Positions 5,649-7,201 of a DNA stretch of 7,201 nt are shown in pieces. Location: positions 1 through 7,201 of the forward strand of contig VFZQ01000265.1 in the NCBI GenBank assembly GCA_016871135.1, given 5' to 3'. The position numbers were made by a program, and so were the translations under genes. How positions within the stretch are numbered: the first letter of the stretch is position 1; the number at the start of each line of letters is the position of its first letter. A model generated the notes under the pieces. That model had not been told where the DNA came from. It saw nothing but the letters and a program-made list of their open reading frames with translations, and did not search any database. The DNA is from Acidobacteriota bacterium. GTDB taxonomy: Bacteria; Acidobacteriota; Terriglobia; Bryobacterales; Bryobacteraceae.

Positions 5649-6848
5649 ATGCCGCAAACAGTATTAACGCGAAGAACGGTGACCAAATGGGCGACAGCGA
5701 TGACCGCGGCGAGTTATTCGCGCGTCATGGGCGCCAATGAACGCGTGCAGCTTGGACTGATCGGCTGCGGCGGGCGGGGCGTGGCCGTGATGGGGAACTT
5801 CATTGGAACCAATCAAGTCGATGTCACCGCGGTTTGCGACATTTATGGTGAGCGCATCGACCAGGCGCAACAAAAGGCGACGAAGGCTCAAGGGTTTCAC
5901 GATCATCGCAAGCTGCTGGAACAGAAAAACGTCGATGCGGTATTGATCGCCACGCCAGATCACTGGCACTCAGGCTGTGCGATCGATGCATTGAACGCCG
6001 GCAAAGACGTGTACTGCGAGAAGCCTCTGACGTTGACGATTGAAGAAGGCCCGCGCATTGTGAAAGCCGCGCGTGTCAATAACCGCATCTGTCAGGTCGG
6101 TATGCAGCAGCGATCCGGGCAGGTGTATTTGCAGGCCAAGCGCGAGTACTTCGACACGGGAAAACTCGGCAAGATCACGATGGCGCGAACATGGTGGCAC
6201 GGCAACACGGCGCATTTGCGCAAGGCGCCGGAGCGGCTGGCGCAGAGGCCGTCGAACCTCGATTGGGCGCGATTTCTTGGGTCGATCAAGTGGGTGGACT
6301 GGGACCCGCAGCGCTTCTGGAACTTCCGCGCGTTTTTGGAATTTGGCGGCGGGCAGGTGACCGATCTTTTCACGCACTGGATCGATGTGGTCCACATGTT
6401 CATGAATCAGGACAATCCGATTTCGGCGAGCGCGCACGGCGGTGTCTACCACTACAAAGATGGGCGCACGGCGCCGGACACGATCAACGTATTGCTTGAG
6501 TATCCGGCCGGTTGGATCGCGACGTTCGAAGCGACTCTGGCGCCTGGAATTCGCGGCGCGGCGGTGGAGATGTGCGGCACGGAAGGCAAGCTGTTGATCA
6601 CGCGCGGGCAGTTCGAATTTCAGTCCGCCGAGCGCGGAGCGCCGCCCGTCGTCGTCAAGTCGCCGCGCGATCAGACGATCGACCACGTGGAAAATTTCTT
6701 GGACTGCTGCCGTTCGCGCAAATTGCCGAATGGCGACGTCTACATCGGCCACCGTTCGGCGGCGGCCTCGCACTTGGGCAACATCGCCTATTTGCAGAGA
6801 AGGCGTCTGAACTACAATCCCGACCGTGAGGAGATCCTACCCCTATGA
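5649..6848 (+). CDS. Tat-exported Gfo/Idh/MocA-family oxidoreductase, copy 1
   Basis: A 399-residue NAD(P)-dependent sugar or inositol dehydrogenase-type protein. Residues 1-29 look like a twin-arginine signal (LTRRTVTKWA, then AMTAASY) ending at GAN, so the folded, cofactor-loaded protein is probably exported. The Rossmann motif GLIGCGGRG (36-44) binds the nucleotide. IATPDHWH (D104-H107) and CEKPLTL with K125 are the usual cofactor-domain motifs, and K125 is the probable catalytic lysine. GGGQVTDLFTHWID (D239, H243, D246) is the conserved C-terminal-domain motif near the active site. Exported members of this type are common in Acidobacteriota and Planctomycetota, mostly without known substrates; some relatives (GH109) are NAD-dependent glycosidases, which is an alternative here. 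An in-frame ATG at 5586 lies inside the opposite MATE gene and is less likely than 5649, which starts the Tat signal and follows the -10 element. It overlaps copy 2 by 4 bases. Confidence 0.95.
   Translation: MPQTVLTRRTVTKWATAMTAASYSRVMGANERVQLGLIGCGGRGVAVMGNFIGTNQVDVTAVCDIYGERIDQAQQKATKAQGFHDHRKLLEQKNVDAVLIATPDHWHSGCAIDALNAGKDVYCEKPLTLTIEEGPRIVKAARVNNRICQVGMQQRSGQVYLQAKREYFDTGKLGKITMARTWWHGNTAHLRKAPERLAQRPSNLDWARFLGSIKWVDWDPQRFWNFRAFLEFGGGQVTDLFTHWIDVVHMFMNQDNPISASAHGGVYHYKDGRTAPDTINVLLEYPAGWIATFEATLAPGIRGAAVEMCGTEGKLLITRGQFEFQSAERGAPPVVVKSPRDQTIDHVENFLDCCRSRKLPNGDVYIGHRSAAASHLGNIAYLQRRRLNYNPDREEILPL
6828..6833 (+). promoter_or_regulatory. Ribosome binding site of the second Gfo/Idh/MocA gene
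   Basis: GAGGAG lies within the end of copy 1, 11 bases before the ATG at 6845. The spacing is slightly long, but the overlapping ATGA stop/start also allows re-initiation. Confidence 0.5.
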
Positions 6849-7201
6849 ACCGGCGTAACTTCGTCCGCGGCGCCGCCGCGATGACGGCTTCGAGCTATAT
6901 GCGCGTGCTGGGCGCCAACGACCGCGTACAGCTTGGTTTGATCGGCTGCGGCGACCGCGGCGAGTATGTGATGACGGTGTTTCAGAATTCGAAGCAGGTC
7001 GATGTCTCGGCCGTTTGCGACGTGTATGGCGCCAAGATCGATAAGGTCCAACAGAAGGCGACCATGGCGAAGGGCTTCAGCGAACACAAGAAATTGCTTG
7101 AGCACAAGCAGCTCGATGCAGTGTTGATCGCAACGCCGGATCACTGGCACTCGACGATCGCCATCGAGGCGCTGAACGCGGGCAAGGACGTTTACGTCGA
7201 G
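6845..7201 (+). CDS. Tat-exported Gfo/Idh/MocA-family oxidoreductase, copy 2 (runs off right edge)
   Basis: The first 119 codons of a second protein of the same family. It opens with a clear twin-arginine signal, MNRRNFVRGAAAMTASSY, ending at GAN. Then come the Rossmann motif GLIGCGDRG, AVCDVYG, and IATPDHWHS; the lysine of the expected EKP motif falls just outside the window. Aligned by eye with copy 1 from the RR pair on, without gaps, about 80 of 117 residues agree; the sequence after the signal is closer than the signal itself. The two therefore come from a tandem duplication that has since diverged. The start ATG overlaps the stop of copy 1 (ATGA). The two may act on related substrates or form a mixed oligomer, but neither is shown by the sequence. 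Confidence 0.95.
   Translation, partial: MNRRNFVRGAAAMTASSYMRVLGANDRVQLGLIGCGDRGEYVMTVFQNSKQVDVSAVCDVYGAKIDKVQQKATMAKGFSEHKKLLEHKQLDAVLIATPDHWHSTIAIEALNAGKDVYVE

Noticed and set aside
5664..5969. Similar minus-strand open frames here and at 6812-7150 that look like a conserved antisense protein pair
   Set aside because: Their likeness is explained by the paralogy of the two sense Gfo/Idh/MocA genes; nothing independent supports them.

Overview
The window looks like a stretch of a bacterial chromosome with fairly high GC in its genes. A twin-arginine (Tat) exported Gfo/Idh/MocA oxidoreductase pair, an exported iduronate-2-sulfatase-like sulfatase and a short PilZ protein together suggest Acidobacteriota, perhaps the Solibacter/Bryobacter group. 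Planctomycetota or Verrucomicrobiota cannot be excluded. This placement is inference from gene content and protein style, not from a marker gene. No mobile element, CRISPR array, tRNA or rRNA was seen.

Layout. (1) 1-621, minus strand: a PilZ-domain protein followed 4 bases later by a sulfatase that runs off the left edge; only its first 99 codons are present, including the signal sequence and the formylglycine motif. (2) 622-876: the only long non-coding gap. It holds a weak promoter for the PilZ gene, a perfect 10-bp palindrome, a 10-bp direct repeat and a possible 14-codon leader ORF. (3) 877-4229, plus strand: a tight three-gene cluster of a secreted ApbE-type FAD:protein FMN transferase, hemE (uroporphyrinogen decarboxylase) and hemY (FAD-dependent porphyrinogen oxidase). 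apbE and hemE overlap, and hemE and hemY are 9 bases apart. (4) 4226-5611, minus strand: a 12-helix MATE-family exporter whose stop codon interlocks with that of hemY in the tetranucleotide CTAG. (5) 5649-7201, plus strand: two tandem Tat-exported Gfo/Idh/MocA proteins joined by an ATGA overlap. The second is cut by the right edge. By hand alignment the two are about two-thirds identical over the shared 117 residues.

How the parts fit. hemE and hemY serve two steps of heme synthesis; hemH and the other heme genes are not here. apbE attaches FMN to exported flavoproteins, so its coupling to heme genes may link the supply of two redox cofactors. The sulfatase and the Gfo/Idh/MocA pair look like exported enzymes for sulfated or other sugars, but their substrates cannot be read from sequence.

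A pattern worth noting: three genes that begin transcripts (PilZ, MATE, first Gfo) lack a Shine-Dalgarno and have a -10-like hexamer almost touching the start codon, as expected for leaderless or near-leaderless mRNAs. Three internal genes (sulfatase, hemE, second Gfo) have purine-rich ribosome binding sites. I found no clearly undescribed system; most of the content is well-known families in somewhat unusual combinations.
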